Source of the DNA: Anastrepha obliqua
Taxonomy: Eukaryota; Arthropoda; Insecta; Diptera; Tephritidae
Assembly: GCF_027943255.1 (NCBI RefSeq)
Contig: NC_072892.1
Coordinates: 117,879,792 to 117,943,791 of the forward strand
Direction of reading: 5' to 3'
DNA: 64,000 nucleotides
A model generated the notes under the pieces. The model ran no database searches. It saw only the letters and a list, made by a program, of their open reading frames with translations, and was not told the DNA's origin. The translations under genes were made by a program, and so were the position numbers. Of the stretch, positions 23,001 to 34,190 are shown one piece after another (within the stretch, counting starts at the first letter, position 1; every line of letters starts with the position of its first letter).

Positions 23001-24885
23001 TTTCAAATGAAACTAATCGCTCTAAATTGTATTTCATTAATATAATAAAAACAAATAAACTTGGATTGCTATCAGTAAAAAAAAAAAAAACTATTTTAAT
23101 TTGCATGGAAACCTCAGTATTTTGCGAAAACTTCAAAACTCCAGTTTTCATTACGTGCAAGAATCGAGTATCTACTGTATATAATAAACGATTATTATTT
23201 GCCAATTTAATCGCATCAGATTGTTATTTTGCTCTTTCAATTGATGGCGACTTAAAAATAATTGTTTAAGTAATCGAAATTTACGAACTGATGAATTTAA
23301 CCTAAATACATCTCTATTAAAAATGAGTACAAAATTATTAAGTAGGCTATAAGAGCTGCAAGTACAAGTAAGTAATATTGCTGTCATCCCATGGCCACAT
23401 CACATGACATTAATTTTGTTATCCACCTATGTGCTTTCTCGAAAGCGACTTGATTTTTTGAAGACGGCAACGACCTCATCCATTTGCATTGCGTATGCCA
23501 ATAGTTTGAATGAAAAGAGGTAGACCAGTAACCTATCAAAATGCAATATGTACAAAATATATAGGTACATATGTAACCTAGCAACAACAACATTTTTGGC
23601 CAATCATGTTATTGCCAAAACTATTATCAGCAAATGTGCATAAATAATAGTGACAACTGCGACTATAAAATATTTCCTCTTTATGAGGTGTGGCTATTAA
23701 ATAACAAAATGTGGCGAGTGAGACTGATGGCCATACATTGTGATGCTGTACTTATCCGTAAGCGAGCTATGCGGTATGGAAAAACACATTGTCTTGGCAG
23801 AAAACCTCTTAGAATTAGAATTGGAATAATGAGAAGTTTGCACTTTGCGGGAGGGAAAAAACGAAAGAAGATGGCGGGGGCTTCAAATGAATGGTGTCAT
23901 AGTCGTATACAAAATGTTACGCCTTTTTCTACATACATTTTTAAAAGTTATATACAAATTAAAACATCAACCAATACAGTAGCAATTTGTAATTAGTGCC
24001 ACTTAAGGTATACCAAAAATTTGTAATCAACTTTCTTTTGTAAATTTGGCGTGACATGTGAACTATTGAGAAAAAGTTTACAGTTTACAAATTATGGAAA
24101 AGGTTTTTCTAATAACAAGCGTTGTGAGTGCATTTAAGCCATGATAAATCTTCTTATGAAAACGATTACCAATTACCTTTCAAAGGTAACATGAAATTAG
24201 GTGGAGAATTTCCACATACAAGGTGGCGTAAAATGTATCGCCTTGTCGGAAGATTTTTAAAATTTTTGGAAATGGCATTGTACGTTAATCACATTTGACA
24301 CTACTTCATAATATTGCCAATGTTAGCTCAGCATAAACGAGCCTATACAAGATTTTGCTTGTCATAGCGAAGTCGCAGAACACTGCATCCAGCTGGTGAC
24401 GGAACGTCTACCAGAGTTTGTGGAGAAATTTCAGGTGGTGGTTCTATAAGAGTACGATTATTACCACGACTTGGTATTATGCTTTCTTACCATATAAGGA
24501 TATTTTTTATTTTTTTTTTAAATTGTCAAAATTCAACGCTATTTTCGAGCCACTAGAAGAGCCACTAATTTGTGAATAATAAAGTGCGAAATTTTTATGA
24601 AAATTTGATGAAACTTTTTTTGTTAATTTACACAAAATTTTATACGAGATTTTGTAAATGGTTTTTATAGGAGAATTAACTAATATATGTTTACATAATA
24701 AAATTATTAAAATTAAAAAAGAAAGGAATAAATTGCCAAAAGTGGTTTAAAGGTTCAAATAAAGGTTTCCTTCATTCAGAATCACATTGGATGATTAATT
24801 TTGTGCTAAAATGTGGATGGACTGAATATGTTTTACAAATTTTTAGAACAAGTATGGCTTTAAGCAAATATTAGTTTGGGGAAAA
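23001..24885. other. Intergenic AT-rich stretch, no gene seen
   Basis: No recognised domains. An AGGTGGCG word at 24221 and a GGATGATTAATTTTGTGC word near 24789 resemble the two ends of the MITE at 55371-55584 and may be a diverged relative. Confidence 0.35.
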
Positions 24886-25140
24886 AGAAATCCATTATTT
24901 TTGCGTAAAATTTTTATGCAGATGGCTTAGAACTGTTTTATGACCTATTTTTAGCTCCTGGGCAATACCACGACTACTAACATATCACCAACTTCGATTA
25001 TTTCTATGATAAACATCAAAAATGCCTGAACGGAATCGACGAAACAAAAATTGCAGGTAATTAGCTCTAGATGGCTGAGTGATCTATATATCGCAAAGTT
25101 TCGTTGATCAAATTTAAGTTGTTTGCTGTTTTGCATTTTT
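24880..25140 (-). mobile_element. Mariner deletion derivative, copy 1
   Basis: Minus-strand frames show FRRFRSGIFDV, SSRGIAQELKIGHKTVLSHL and HKNFTQK, the DNA-binding domain of a SETMAR-like mariner. The sequence then jumps directly to an end-like sequence (AATCCATTATTTTT read on the plus strand). The same joint structure occurs at 34191-34650. Confidence 0.65.
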
Positions 25141-25180
25141 GTTTTTAATTTGTATATGTTTTATTTTAAAACATCATCTT

Positions 25181-25200
25181 GGTGCGTCTTTTGAAATACC
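25181..25200 (-). repeat. Terminal-repeat-like motif, copy 3 (inverted)
   Basis: GGTGCGTCTTTTGAAATACC is the near-perfect reverse complement of 19261-19280 (one mismatch). It could bound a nested element of about 5-6 kb with one of the upstream copies. Confidence 0.65.
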
Positions 25201-25559
25201 CTTTAGTTTTGACTTATGAACCTCCTTACCGCCATGTCAATGAGTAATAAAATAGTTATCTATCAAATTAATTAAATAATAAATTAAATGAAATTATTTG
25301 CGTCTTATTTTACACCTAGCTCATATTTTTCCTTCTAGACTTAAACAAAGTGTACAACAAAATGTAATGGCAATCGCGTTTCGACCACTGTGCGAGGCTT
25401 GTATGTAAAAACTATGAAATATTATTATTAAGGAAACATTAATATCAATTTATTTCTATTTATGTATGTGTGCGTATTGTTAAAAAGCAAGAACACACGT
25501 ACTGTTCATTGAATGGACATTAAAGCCTTTTTTTCTTCATTTCTTTGCCAATTAGTTTT

Positions 25560-26480
25560 TAATTTATTTAATTTTCTTGAAATTTTTTCTCCAGGGTTTT
25601 TATTATTTCTTAATTTTTGCAATGCTTTTAAATATGGAACTGTTTTTTTTAATTTGTAACTGAAATTTTTTTTAAGTTTTCATCAATATTGTTAAATGCT
25701 CCTTAACTTTTCATTAAGATTTGTATTATTTTTAATTTAAAATTTTTACTAATTTTATTTTAACAATACATTTTTTTCGCTTGTAACTCTAATTTTTGTT
25801 TTTTAAATATTCATTCAAATTCTAAACTGTAAAATTTTCGTAAATATTTAAATAAGATTTTAATTACTGTCAATTTAAAATATGTTATTAACTTTTTTAA
25901 CTTTTTTTTTAAATAATATATAAAACTTGAATTTTTTTTTAAATTTACATCAAAATTGTAACTGCAACATGTTTTTTAACTTCTCATCGAGATTTTTTTA
26001 TTTTTAATTTAAAAATTGTTTGGAGTTTTTATCAAGGTTTTTATTACATATTTTTAATTGCAGAATCTTTTAAAGTTTTTCATCAAGATTTTTATTATTT
26101 TTAATTTGAAAATTTGTTGGAGTTTTTCTTGAAGACTTTTTTACATCCATATTTTTAATTGTAATTTTTTTTTAATTTTTAATCAATACTTTTTTCGTAT
26201 ATCTGCATATGCTATATTAAAAAATATGACATTTTGTAATTAATTCCATAAAATGTTTTTTTGCAAAACCTGTGATTTTGACTGCATTTATAAAAATAAT
26301 ACTTAGAAAATTATTAGAGTCTACCTTTATAAAGTCTCTTATTGCATCACACTCTTATCAACAAAAACAAAAAACAAAAAATATTTTTATAGGTACAGTT
26401 ATTAAATTTTTATATAAATAATTTTAATTTTTTTTTAAATAAATTTAATTTTTTGCAACATTTTTGTTTTCATTTTAACA
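25560..26480. repeat. T-rich degenerate tandem repeat tract
   Basis: Words such as CATCAAGATTTTTATTATTT, TTTTTAATTTGAAAATTTGT and GGAGTTTTTATCAAGG recur with variation at intervals of roughly 60-100 bases, strongly biased to T on the plus strand. There is no coding potential. Confidence 0.6.
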
Positions 26481-28190
26481 GAAACACTAAATATTATCTG
26501 AGTTTTTTTTCACTTTTTCTCAAATTATCGTAAATGATCTATTTCATAAATTGTACTTTCCAATGTTGCTTGGCACATTTCTTACTAATTTCGTTATTCA
26601 TTTCACTTATTTCACTTTTCAACCTGGTTTCAAACCCTTTCGTTCGTTTGCCCTTTTAGTCTACAAAATTCATACAAAACTTTTCATATACTTTTGCCTT
26701 GAGTATTTTGATTTTTTACACTGACCAGCAATTCCGTTTCCGTTTCAATGCATACAACTTGGAGTTATGTACGCTTATATATTTATTTTGCCCAAATATG
26801 AAGAACTTTCCGTCTCGTTTTGTTTATCACCACAAGTTGAAGCCGATTCCGATAGTTGAATGTAAACTGCGACTTTCGACGAGCGCATCTTGCATTTTTA
26901 TACCAAAAAATAGTGTTTGCATTTTCTCAAATTACGCTTTGCTACACTTCTCAGTGCTACTTTTGAGCTGTTTGTATGTATGTGCATATGTATGGGTATA
27001 ATGTGCACGAATATACATAAATATGTGCGTAATGCGCAGTGGAGTAGCGCCAGAGCGGTAGAGTCATATGGAACATCGTACCCAATATTCAATAGTTTTG
27101 TGTGTATGGCTATGGGTGTGTGTATGTATGTCTAACATAAGTATGTATGTTTGTATTCCAACTTCACTTCACGTGCATCTTCAACTCATTCGCCTCCTTA
27201 AATCTCAATTGAAGAAAATCTATTACAATTTATTGTTATATAATCCATGTTATTGGTGTTGTTTTGCTATTGCTTTGGTGCTTGCACTTCGTTGCCAATG
27301 ATGATGGCAAGCAAAAGTACCATTGGCTGAGATTCAGTATAAACATGACTCCCAAGTGTTTGGCGCGCACGCGCATCACACTCAATAGCGCTGAGCGCCC
27401 ATCGCTCACTCTCAATTTCATTCATTTCATACGTAAGACCCCAAATTGTGTTTGTTTTTTCTTACTGTTATTTGTGCTCTTTTCTATGCGCGCCGTCTGC
27501 TGAACACTTACAGCCCAACACAACGCGCAACCGCCAAACGTTTAGTGAAGCGTTGCTTTTGCCACTGCGCTCAGGTGTTTGTTTTCTAAGTCTAATCGTT
27601 GGTTGTCGTTTTTTTTCGCTGATGTGGCGCTTAGTAAGATGCGAAAACTCATTTTTTTGTGAATTTTTTCTCACAGCTTTTATGGAATTATAGCAACGGA
27701 TGCGGATATTCACCGTTAGGTTTTTATACAACATTTGTCTTAAATTCAGGTGAATACCTTTGGCGCTACTGCATCGCCTATAATGACTGCAACTTGATTA
27801 ACACAAGCACTTAGAGACACGCACACCCATACACATATTAACTGTATGTATTTTTTAATAATTAGGTGTGTAACGAAATTTGCAGTTTTTAGAAGTTTTG
27901 TAATAATTAATAAATTACTTTTTACAAAACTGTGCTGTGCCGTGAGCTGTTAACTAATATTTTGGACGCGAAGCAAAATAAACTGTGGAAAATGCCAAGT
28001 TGGTCAATTGTGCGGTGGCCGGTATTGTGAGTAAATGAAGCATTGTAGGGCGCGCGTGTGGGTAACAGTTGGAAAATACTATAAAAATATTTTAACATTA
28101 CAACGAAGTGTGCTTTATCGAAGAATGTGCAAACGTTTTACTCGCTGATTTAAAAGCATTTTCAATAAATACTTGCTTAGAAAATTGTTA
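26481..28190. other. Intergenic stretch, no gene assigned
   Basis: Several frames overlap on both strands at 26700-27730 without domains or credible splice structure. A slightly GC-richer patch at 27350-27600 could be the edge of an unseen transcript. I cannot support a gene. Confidence 0.35.
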
Positions 28191-28194
28191 AAAG

Positions 28195-28735
28195 TGTGAG
28201 CCAAGTGGCCACCCGCGCGTGTCTACCATTCGGAAGTGCACTGACTTGAAACCTGGGGTACGAAACACCAAATAATTCTTCTTCTTGATTGGCGCGATAG
28301 CCGATTACGCGATTTTGGCTGAGTTTAACAAAACGCAGTCGTTTCTTTCTCTTGCTAACCGCGCCAGTTGGAAACACCAAGTGAAGCTAAGTCCTTCGCC
28401 TCCTGATCTTTCCAACGTAGAGGCGATCTTCCTCTTTCTCTGCCTAGTGGTAGCGCATCGAATACTTTCAGAGCCGTAGCGTTTGTTTCAATTCCTCACC
28501 AAATAATAGAAAAATGTTCTCTTATGGCGATCGCTCCTCAATAGACATTGCAAACCTTCGAGTGCATTTCCGCCACGAAAATGCTTCACATAAAGAAGCA
28601 TCTGCCGCTCGGAGGCATGGTTAAATTTTATATCTCCTCCCCTCCATTTGTGCAGAAAACATTAGGACGCACACCACAAATAGGAGGAGGAGCTCGGCCT
28701 AAATATCCAAAAAGGGACTTAAACGCCAAATATAG
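28195..28735 (+). mobile_element. SINE family A, copy 2 (interrupted)
   Basis: The head (box A-like GAGCCAAGTGG; box B-like GACTTGAAACC) and body (CATCTGCCGCTCGGAG; GACGCACACCACAAATAGGA; CTCGGCCTAAATATCC) are split by a 221-bp insertion at 28276-28496. This is one of the most diverged copies. Confidence 0.75.
28276..28496 (+). mobile_element. Short interspersed repeat inserted in a SINE, with 10-bp target duplication
   Basis: CACCAAATAA occurs on both sides (28266-28275 and 28497-28506). The insert starts TTCTTCTTCTTGATTGGCGC, includes TTTTGGCTGAGTTTAACAAA, and is related to sequence at 63185-63255. No coding frame was recognised; the target duplication shows it inserted as a unit. Confidence 0.8.
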
Positions 28736-28870
28736 CCAAAATAATTTACTTAGAAATTCTCTTCATAATTCATTCAGTCTGTCTAATGGAAGTGTCACCG
28801 TCGTAACTTAGAAACTATTTGACCAAATCGATTCTAACAAACTGCATTGTAAGGGCTTTCTTATAAATAA

Positions 28871-29184
28871 TAATAAATAATTGGCGCGTACACTTCTGTT
28901 AGGTGTTTGGCCGAGCTCCTCCTCCTATTTGTGGTGTGCGTCTTGATGTTGTTCCACAAATGGAGCGACCTACAGTTTCAAGACGACTCCGAACGGCAGA
29001 TATTTTTATGAGGAGCTTTTTCATGGCAGAAATACACTCGGAGGTTTGCCATTGCCTGCCCAGGGGCGACCGCTATTAGAAAAATGTTTTTATTAATTTT
29101 GCTTTCACCGAGATTCGAACCAACGACTTCTCTGTGAATTCCGAATGGTAATCACGCACCAACCCATTCGGCTACGGCGGCCGC
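28871..29184 (-). mobile_element. SINE family A, copy 3
   Basis: On the minus strand: head GCGGCCGCCGTAGCCGAATG, box A TAGCCGAATGGGTTGG, box B region TTCGAATCTCGG, and the full conserved body ending ACAGAAGTGTACGCGCC and an A/T-rich tail (ATTATTTATTATTATTTAT type). Well preserved. Confidence 0.9.
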
Positions 29185-29221
29185 TTTTTTATACGTCGTT
29201 AAAATACTTACACCCCCCCCA

Positions 29222-29629
29222 TCCCTTCATATAACTCCCGTTTGATGTTAATTAACTTAAAATCGCTAGAAAATAGAAGATCTATACTCTCGCTGTCTTT
29301 TGTTTTTAGTTTAATTAAAGGTGATATTGATTGTTCATCCTTATTAAACAATATTCCTTTTCATATTCCTATTAGATCTCTCCGAATCACTTACCCCTTT
29401 CACCTTAAATTACTTAACACGAATTATGCACGTAATGCCCCTCTTGCCCGCACTTTAAGAGAATTCAATGAGATCTCGAGCTCTATTCCGCTTGACTTTT
29501 CGATGTCAAGGAATGAATTGTATGAGTTCCTAAACTTTTTTTTTTGATTTATTAATTTAATTATTTGTATTAATTTAAGCTTACACTAGTTCAAAGTAGT
29601 CTGTAAAAACCTGATTATGTTTTAGACTC

Positions 29630-29660
<31 letters not shown>
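29222..29660 (+). mobile_element. 3' end of a Jockey-type non-LTR element with TAAA tail
   Basis: A 101-codon open frame (29242-29547) with LINLKSLENRRSILSLSFVF, LIKGDIDCSSLLNNI and NYARNAPLARTLREFNEI matches the C-terminal segment after the RT of Jockey-like elements. A non-coding stretch and (TAAA)n at about 29628-29658 follow. It is 5'-truncated. Confidence 0.8.
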
Positions 29661-30490
29661 TACTCAATAAAATCTATAGTCATCATCAAAACCTATAATG
29701 GCTTCACATCTTCGAGTCATACTCTGTATGTATTACCCTTCGAGTTTTTGCTTAACTATTACCCAAACAATTTCAATAGAGTTCACATGAGGCGACTGGA
29801 AAGAACAACAACATCCAACATTTCAATCCCATTTTGATCCCATTTGAGGCGGCCGCCGTAGCCGAATGGGTTGGTGCGTGAATTCACCATTCGGAATTCA
29901 CTGAGAGGTCTTTGGTTCGAATCTCGGTGAAAGCAAAATTAATAAAAACATTTTTCTAATAGCGGTCGCCCCTCGGCAGGCAATGGCAAACCTCCGAGTG
30001 TATTTCTGCCATGAAAAAGCTCCTCATAAAAATATCTGCCGTTCGGAGTCGGCTTGAAACTGTAGGTCCCTCCATTTGTGGAACAACATCAAGACGCACA
30101 CCACAAATAGGAGGAGGAGCTCGGCCAAACACCTAACAGAAGTGTACGCGCCAATTATTTATTTTTTTTTTTTTTTATCTTTTTACTCTATACTGGGGAT
30201 TGCTGACCTCTTGTAAAATCCAAGGTTGACTAGTTCTTCCAAACATCCTGAGAGCTTGGGGTAGTAATGCTTTTTGGCATTTTTTTTTTCATCAAAACTG
30301 CATTCAAATGCATTCATATTAGCGGTAAATACAATTAAATGGCCAAATTCTTTTTCGGAGAAGCACCCACAAATATCAACCTTAAATGGGTGCTTAACAG
30401 TTCGTCGAAGTTGTAGATTTACAGCAGTACACCAAGACCGACGTATATAATTATTCGCCCAAACGGAAGATACAGGATCCGTGAAGATTA
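29660..30490 (-). pseudogene. Tc1-type transposase pseudogene split by a SINE
   Basis: Reading the minus strand from 30490: FTDPVSSVWANN, TVKHPFKVDICGCFSEKEFG and HLIVFTANMNAFE (central Tc1 core, VMVWGCFS type). Then comes a SINE of about 330 bp (29848-30178), then NGIEMLD, a decayed proline-rich block, and EIVWVIVKQKLEG (the NPIENLWG..K..L region with the last catalytic acidic residue). The part with the second catalytic Asp is missing and the N-terminus is absent. Confidence 0.75.
29848..30178 (+). mobile_element. SINE family A, copy 4 (well preserved)
   Basis: It starts GGCGGCCGCCGTAGCCGAAT, with box A TAGCCGAATGGGTTGG and box B GGTTCGAATCTC (29933-29944), the full body, and ends ACGCGCCAATTATTT with a T-run. 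It sits inside a Tc1-type transposase and so is younger than it. Confidence 0.92.
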
Positions 30491-30689
30491 CGTTTGCCCA
30501 ATTCTGTTTCGAATTTGCCTTAACCCACGCAAGTTTTTACAATGTGCTCCGGAATTTGAGGTCTACTGCACGTAAACGTCCACGAAATATGTCTTTGGAT
30601 ACATTAGCACCACTTTTCCTTAAAACTACTCCAGCTTTACGCGACGATAAGTTCGGCTCTGTCGCAAACAAATTAATGATCTTCCGATT

Positions 30690-32425
30690 ATTTAGGTTAG
30701 GTTAGGTTATGGTGGTAGTCTGTCTGTACGTCCAACTCACTTAGACCTTACAGGTCCAGTGTGATACCACTGTGTGAGACGGGAACCTTGTTTGTTTATC
30801 TTCATGAAACCATTTTGTGACTCTTATGAAGCGGAGGATTGGCCCAACCCCCACGGCAGACAGTTCTGTGAGAGTATTGAAAAAGTGTTTAGCTAGACAA
30901 CCTGCTCTGATTTTAGCTAAGGCTGGACACTTGCAGATGAAGTGCTCAACTATTTCTTCCTCTTCCTTATCTCTACAGAGTCTACAATATTCATGGGAGA
31001 AAACTCATAGTCTCGAGGAATGCCTGCCAAATAGCCAATGACCGGTTGTAAAGGCAACGACCTGCGAGATATCCTCTCTTGAGAGGCTATAGTAACCTAG
31101 CTGCTACGCATGTGTCTTCGTCCCTCTATGCCCTATTGGCCTCTTCGATAATGTTATACTTAATTATTAATTTGCTCGTGGCCAAAGGTAACCCTAGTAG
31201 ATAGTAGCTTTTGTAGCTATCTTACCGGCTTTACAATTTGCCACAATGGCTCTGTGCTCCGGAACACAAATACGACACTCATATCGTTTAGGGCTGCCCG
31301 GCCTTACTGTGTAATCTTTGATCTTAGTATAGCCGTATTCATTGATTTAATGGCCGCCTGGTTATCCGCGAATATATAAATACATAATGGTTTTTGTTAC
31401 GGGATGCGTATTTAGATCTTCTTCCTGATCGACGCTGTAGTAATCTGGTAGATGAACGGATAGTTCCTGTCCTAATTCCTTGGAAAATACTCTATATCCA
31501 ACCTTATCGTCTAGTTTGGAACCATCAGTATAGAAACATAATTCCCGCCTTCTCCATGGCCTTGGTGTCTGCCACTCTCTTCTTGACGGTATGTTCGTTT
31601 TGAGAAGTCTGTCAAATGTGAGTCTAGGAATAGAATAGTCTATTTCTTGTTCCGATTATTCAGAGTGTGCAAAATAGAAGCGTGGCCAAACCACCGATGT
31701 CTCCATAGTGCCATACTTTTAAGTCGAAGCGCCGAAGCGACGAGATTTAGTGCGAACAAATTGATTAGCATTTCTAGCGCTTTGTTTGGGTAGTGTTTAA
31801 AGCTCGAGAGATGTATTAGAGAGCTGTTCTTTGGACCTCATCCATGATTTTAGCGTAAATCGCCTTTTGAGCAGATGACTATCACGATGACATTCAAGTA
31901 TTCCATACAATAAGATTGGCTTAACTACAGAAGTATAGAGGCAATGTGTAACGCGAGGTGTTAGTCCCCATTTAATATCAACCGCTTTTTTGCAAGTATT
32001 TAATGCATCGTGGCCTCCTTTAGTGTTTCCTCAATATTAGGTTTCTACGTGAGTTTCCTATCTAAAATGAGTCTTGAGTACTTGGCATTCTCTCTCAAGG
32101 AAATCCCACACCCTTAAAAACCATTGGGCAGATTATAGAAAGCCTATGTTTCCTTGTAAAGAGAATTATTTCAGTTTTTGCGGGGCATATACCGAGTCTC
32201 CTATTCTCAGTCCAGTTTCTAAGCATGGCCGTGTTAGAGCGCAGAATATCCATAAGGGTGTAAGGATATTTGCTTTTAACAGCAATTGCTAGAGTCGTGC
32301 TGCCTAATTTAGCCGTTACCTTTCTTCTAACGAGTATAGCTTCTATCAGGGAAAGAACGTGTGGTTCAACTCTAAAATCTTCTAAATCATCTACTATAGC
32401 GCTTACAGACGCAACTATAAACTGC
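30690..32425 (-). pseudogene. Non-LTR retroelement (R1/LOA-like), decayed, minus copy
   Basis: Minus-strand frames hold RT segments (HVLSLIEAILVRRKVTAKLG, then LAIAVKSKYPYTLMDILRSN, AKTEIILFTRKHRLSIICP) with the catalytic YxDD block deleted between them. RNase H remnants (FADNQAAIKSM near 31340) and a C-terminal finger region follow. The tail is near TAACCTAACCTAA (30690-30706). Full of stops. It faces a second copy at 32426-33440. Confidence 0.7.
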
Positions 32426-33440
32426 GCAATAAACTCTAACGTGGACAGCCAAGTGGCTGCAAAAGCGATAAAATCATACTGTGTATCATCCAAAAATGTC
32501 CACGAATGCAAGGAAGCAACAAGCGAGTTCGCTCGTAACAGCAGGTTTGGTGTTTATTGGGTTCTTTGGCATAAAGACATAGAGGGAAATGAGACAGTGG
32601 ATGGAATAGCTAAAGAAGACGCGAGACTTGCTGGAGATCAAATAAGTCAGATACGACACTCATATCCCTGCGCACAAATCAAAAAGAAGTAGAGGGATGC
32701 ATGCTAAGAAAGCCAAAAGCTATATGGCTTAGCTGAAATAATTGCAAAAGTGCCAGGATCATGTCGTCCCCTTAGTATAACAATAGCCTATGTGCTCATA
32801 GGCTATTATTTTTTTATTGAATTTTTGCATTCTCCATCGTCGATTTTATATGTGGTCAAAATTTTGTCAAATTCTAGTTCCACAAAGTGGGTGAAAACGT
32901 CAGTCAAAAACTTATAAATATTTACAGACATAACGAGATTTGAGTGAGAGCTACTTTTGACAAAAAGTTTGAAATTCATTTTCTCAAAACATCAAAAACT
33001 TTATAGGCTATTTTAATACTAAGGGGACGATGTGTAAACACACATATGATGAAAAGCAAACTAAATCGTTAATATCGTTCGATAGAAGGAACTGCAAAAC
33101 TTTAGTTGTATACTAACAACACACTGCCTAGATGCAGCACACTCTTACAAGCTAAATTTAACCTTTAACGACGTTTGCAGGAAATGCAGTGATCCGGGTA
33201 CAAGAGAAACCCTCGAGTATCTTCTATGCTACTGTCCGGCTCTCTGGAAAACTAGACTGTGCTACTTGGGCTCTCTTAGCTTTGAAATGCTAGAATCAGT
33301 CCTTGAGCTGGAGGTTGAGCGACTCCTAAAATTCGCGAACAGTACGCGCATCTTGAGTGATGCATATTTGGGATTCTGATCGCTATGAACCAAAATGGTC
33401 TCTGCGTGGTTTCAGTTTTAGGTATAACCTAACCTAACCT
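32426..33440 (+). pseudogene. Non-LTR retroelement (R1/LOA-like), plus copy, RNase H and 3' end
   Basis: The plus strand begins within RNase H (NVDSQVAAKAIKSY; GVYWVLWHKDIEGNETVDGI, 32550-32610). After a MITE insertion it continues in the C-terminal finger (CRKCSDPGTRETLEYLLCYC, 33175-33235) and ends in a repeat-like tail ATAACCTAACCTAACCTAAC at 33423-33442. It joins the opposite-strand copy head to head. Confidence 0.75.
32765..33029. mobile_element. 265-bp MITE with terminal inverted repeats and 4-bp target duplication
   Basis: The ends are CGTCCCCTTAGTAT and its inverted match, extending with mismatches over about 26 bases. ATGT flanks both sides (32761-32764 and 33030-33033). There is no coding frame. 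It interrupts the plus-strand retroelement fragment, whose reading resumes on the far side. The superfamily is unassigned. Confidence 0.85.
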
Positions 33441-33445
33441 AACTC

Positions 33446-33977
33446 ACTGCGGCGTTTGCCTTTATATTGTTGAAGGCGCCTTGAGTGTCTACAAAAGCAA
33501 CCAAGGCAAAATAGAGTCGCGTAGAAAGAATAACAAAGAAAACGTTTTTGCAGAACGATTTATCTTTTGCCTCAAAATAGGCCTCAGTCTCAGCGATAAC
33601 CTGTGCAGTGTAAAATTAAAACTCTAAATTCTTTTTGATCCATTGTTTTGAAAATAACAAAAGTAGCGTCATTCTTAGCAAAATAGTTCACGAACTAATG
33701 AATATCATGAAATTTTAGCAGCTGTCTTCTTAAGCTTAGTACTAACTGAAAAAGATGTGAATGCAATAAAACTAGTGCCCTTTTGGCTAGATTGTAAAAA
33801 GTGGTGTTTTGGCGGTAGCGAAAGGTAATGCAAAGCTTGCTGCAATTGATTACTGTACTGAAAACTGGATTGACTCTTCACCTGATCCGTCAAATTTCTA
33901 CCCGCATGTAAATGTAATGCGTGGAATTACTAATTTCAGTTTTAAATTTGTATGGGCTATTTAACCCTCTATTATTG
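33446..33977. other. Intergenic stretch, no gene seen
   Basis: No recognised coding sequence or repeat. Confidence 0.4.
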
Positions 33978-34190
33978 GCTGCCGCAGTAGCCGAGTGGGT
34001 TGGTTCATGAATAGTATTCGGAAGTGCCTATCTTCGAATCTCCGGGCACGCAAACAATGGTATATTTCAGCCATGAAGAAGTTCCTAATAAAAAACCGGC
34101 TGAAAGGTCCCTCCATTTGAGGAACAACATCAAAACGCACACCACAAATAGATGGAGAAGCTGGGCCAAACAACAAATAGAGGGTATAGG
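33978..34190 (+). mobile_element. SINE family A, copy 5 (internally deleted)
   Basis: Head GCAGTAGCCGAGTGGGTTGG and box B-like CTTCGAATCTCC, then a shortened body (CCATTTGAGGAACAACATCA; ACACCACAAATAG). CCCTCTATT and AATAGAGGG flank it as an inverted pair, which is not a normal target duplication. Confidence 0.8.

Noticed and set aside
23634..23996. 120-codon plus-strand frame
   Set aside because: Starts beside a mariner-end-like GAGGTGTGGCTATTAAATAA and shows no recognisable domain; not supportable as a gene.
26699..27735. Several overlapping frames on both strands
   Set aside because: No domains; composition follows the local base bias.
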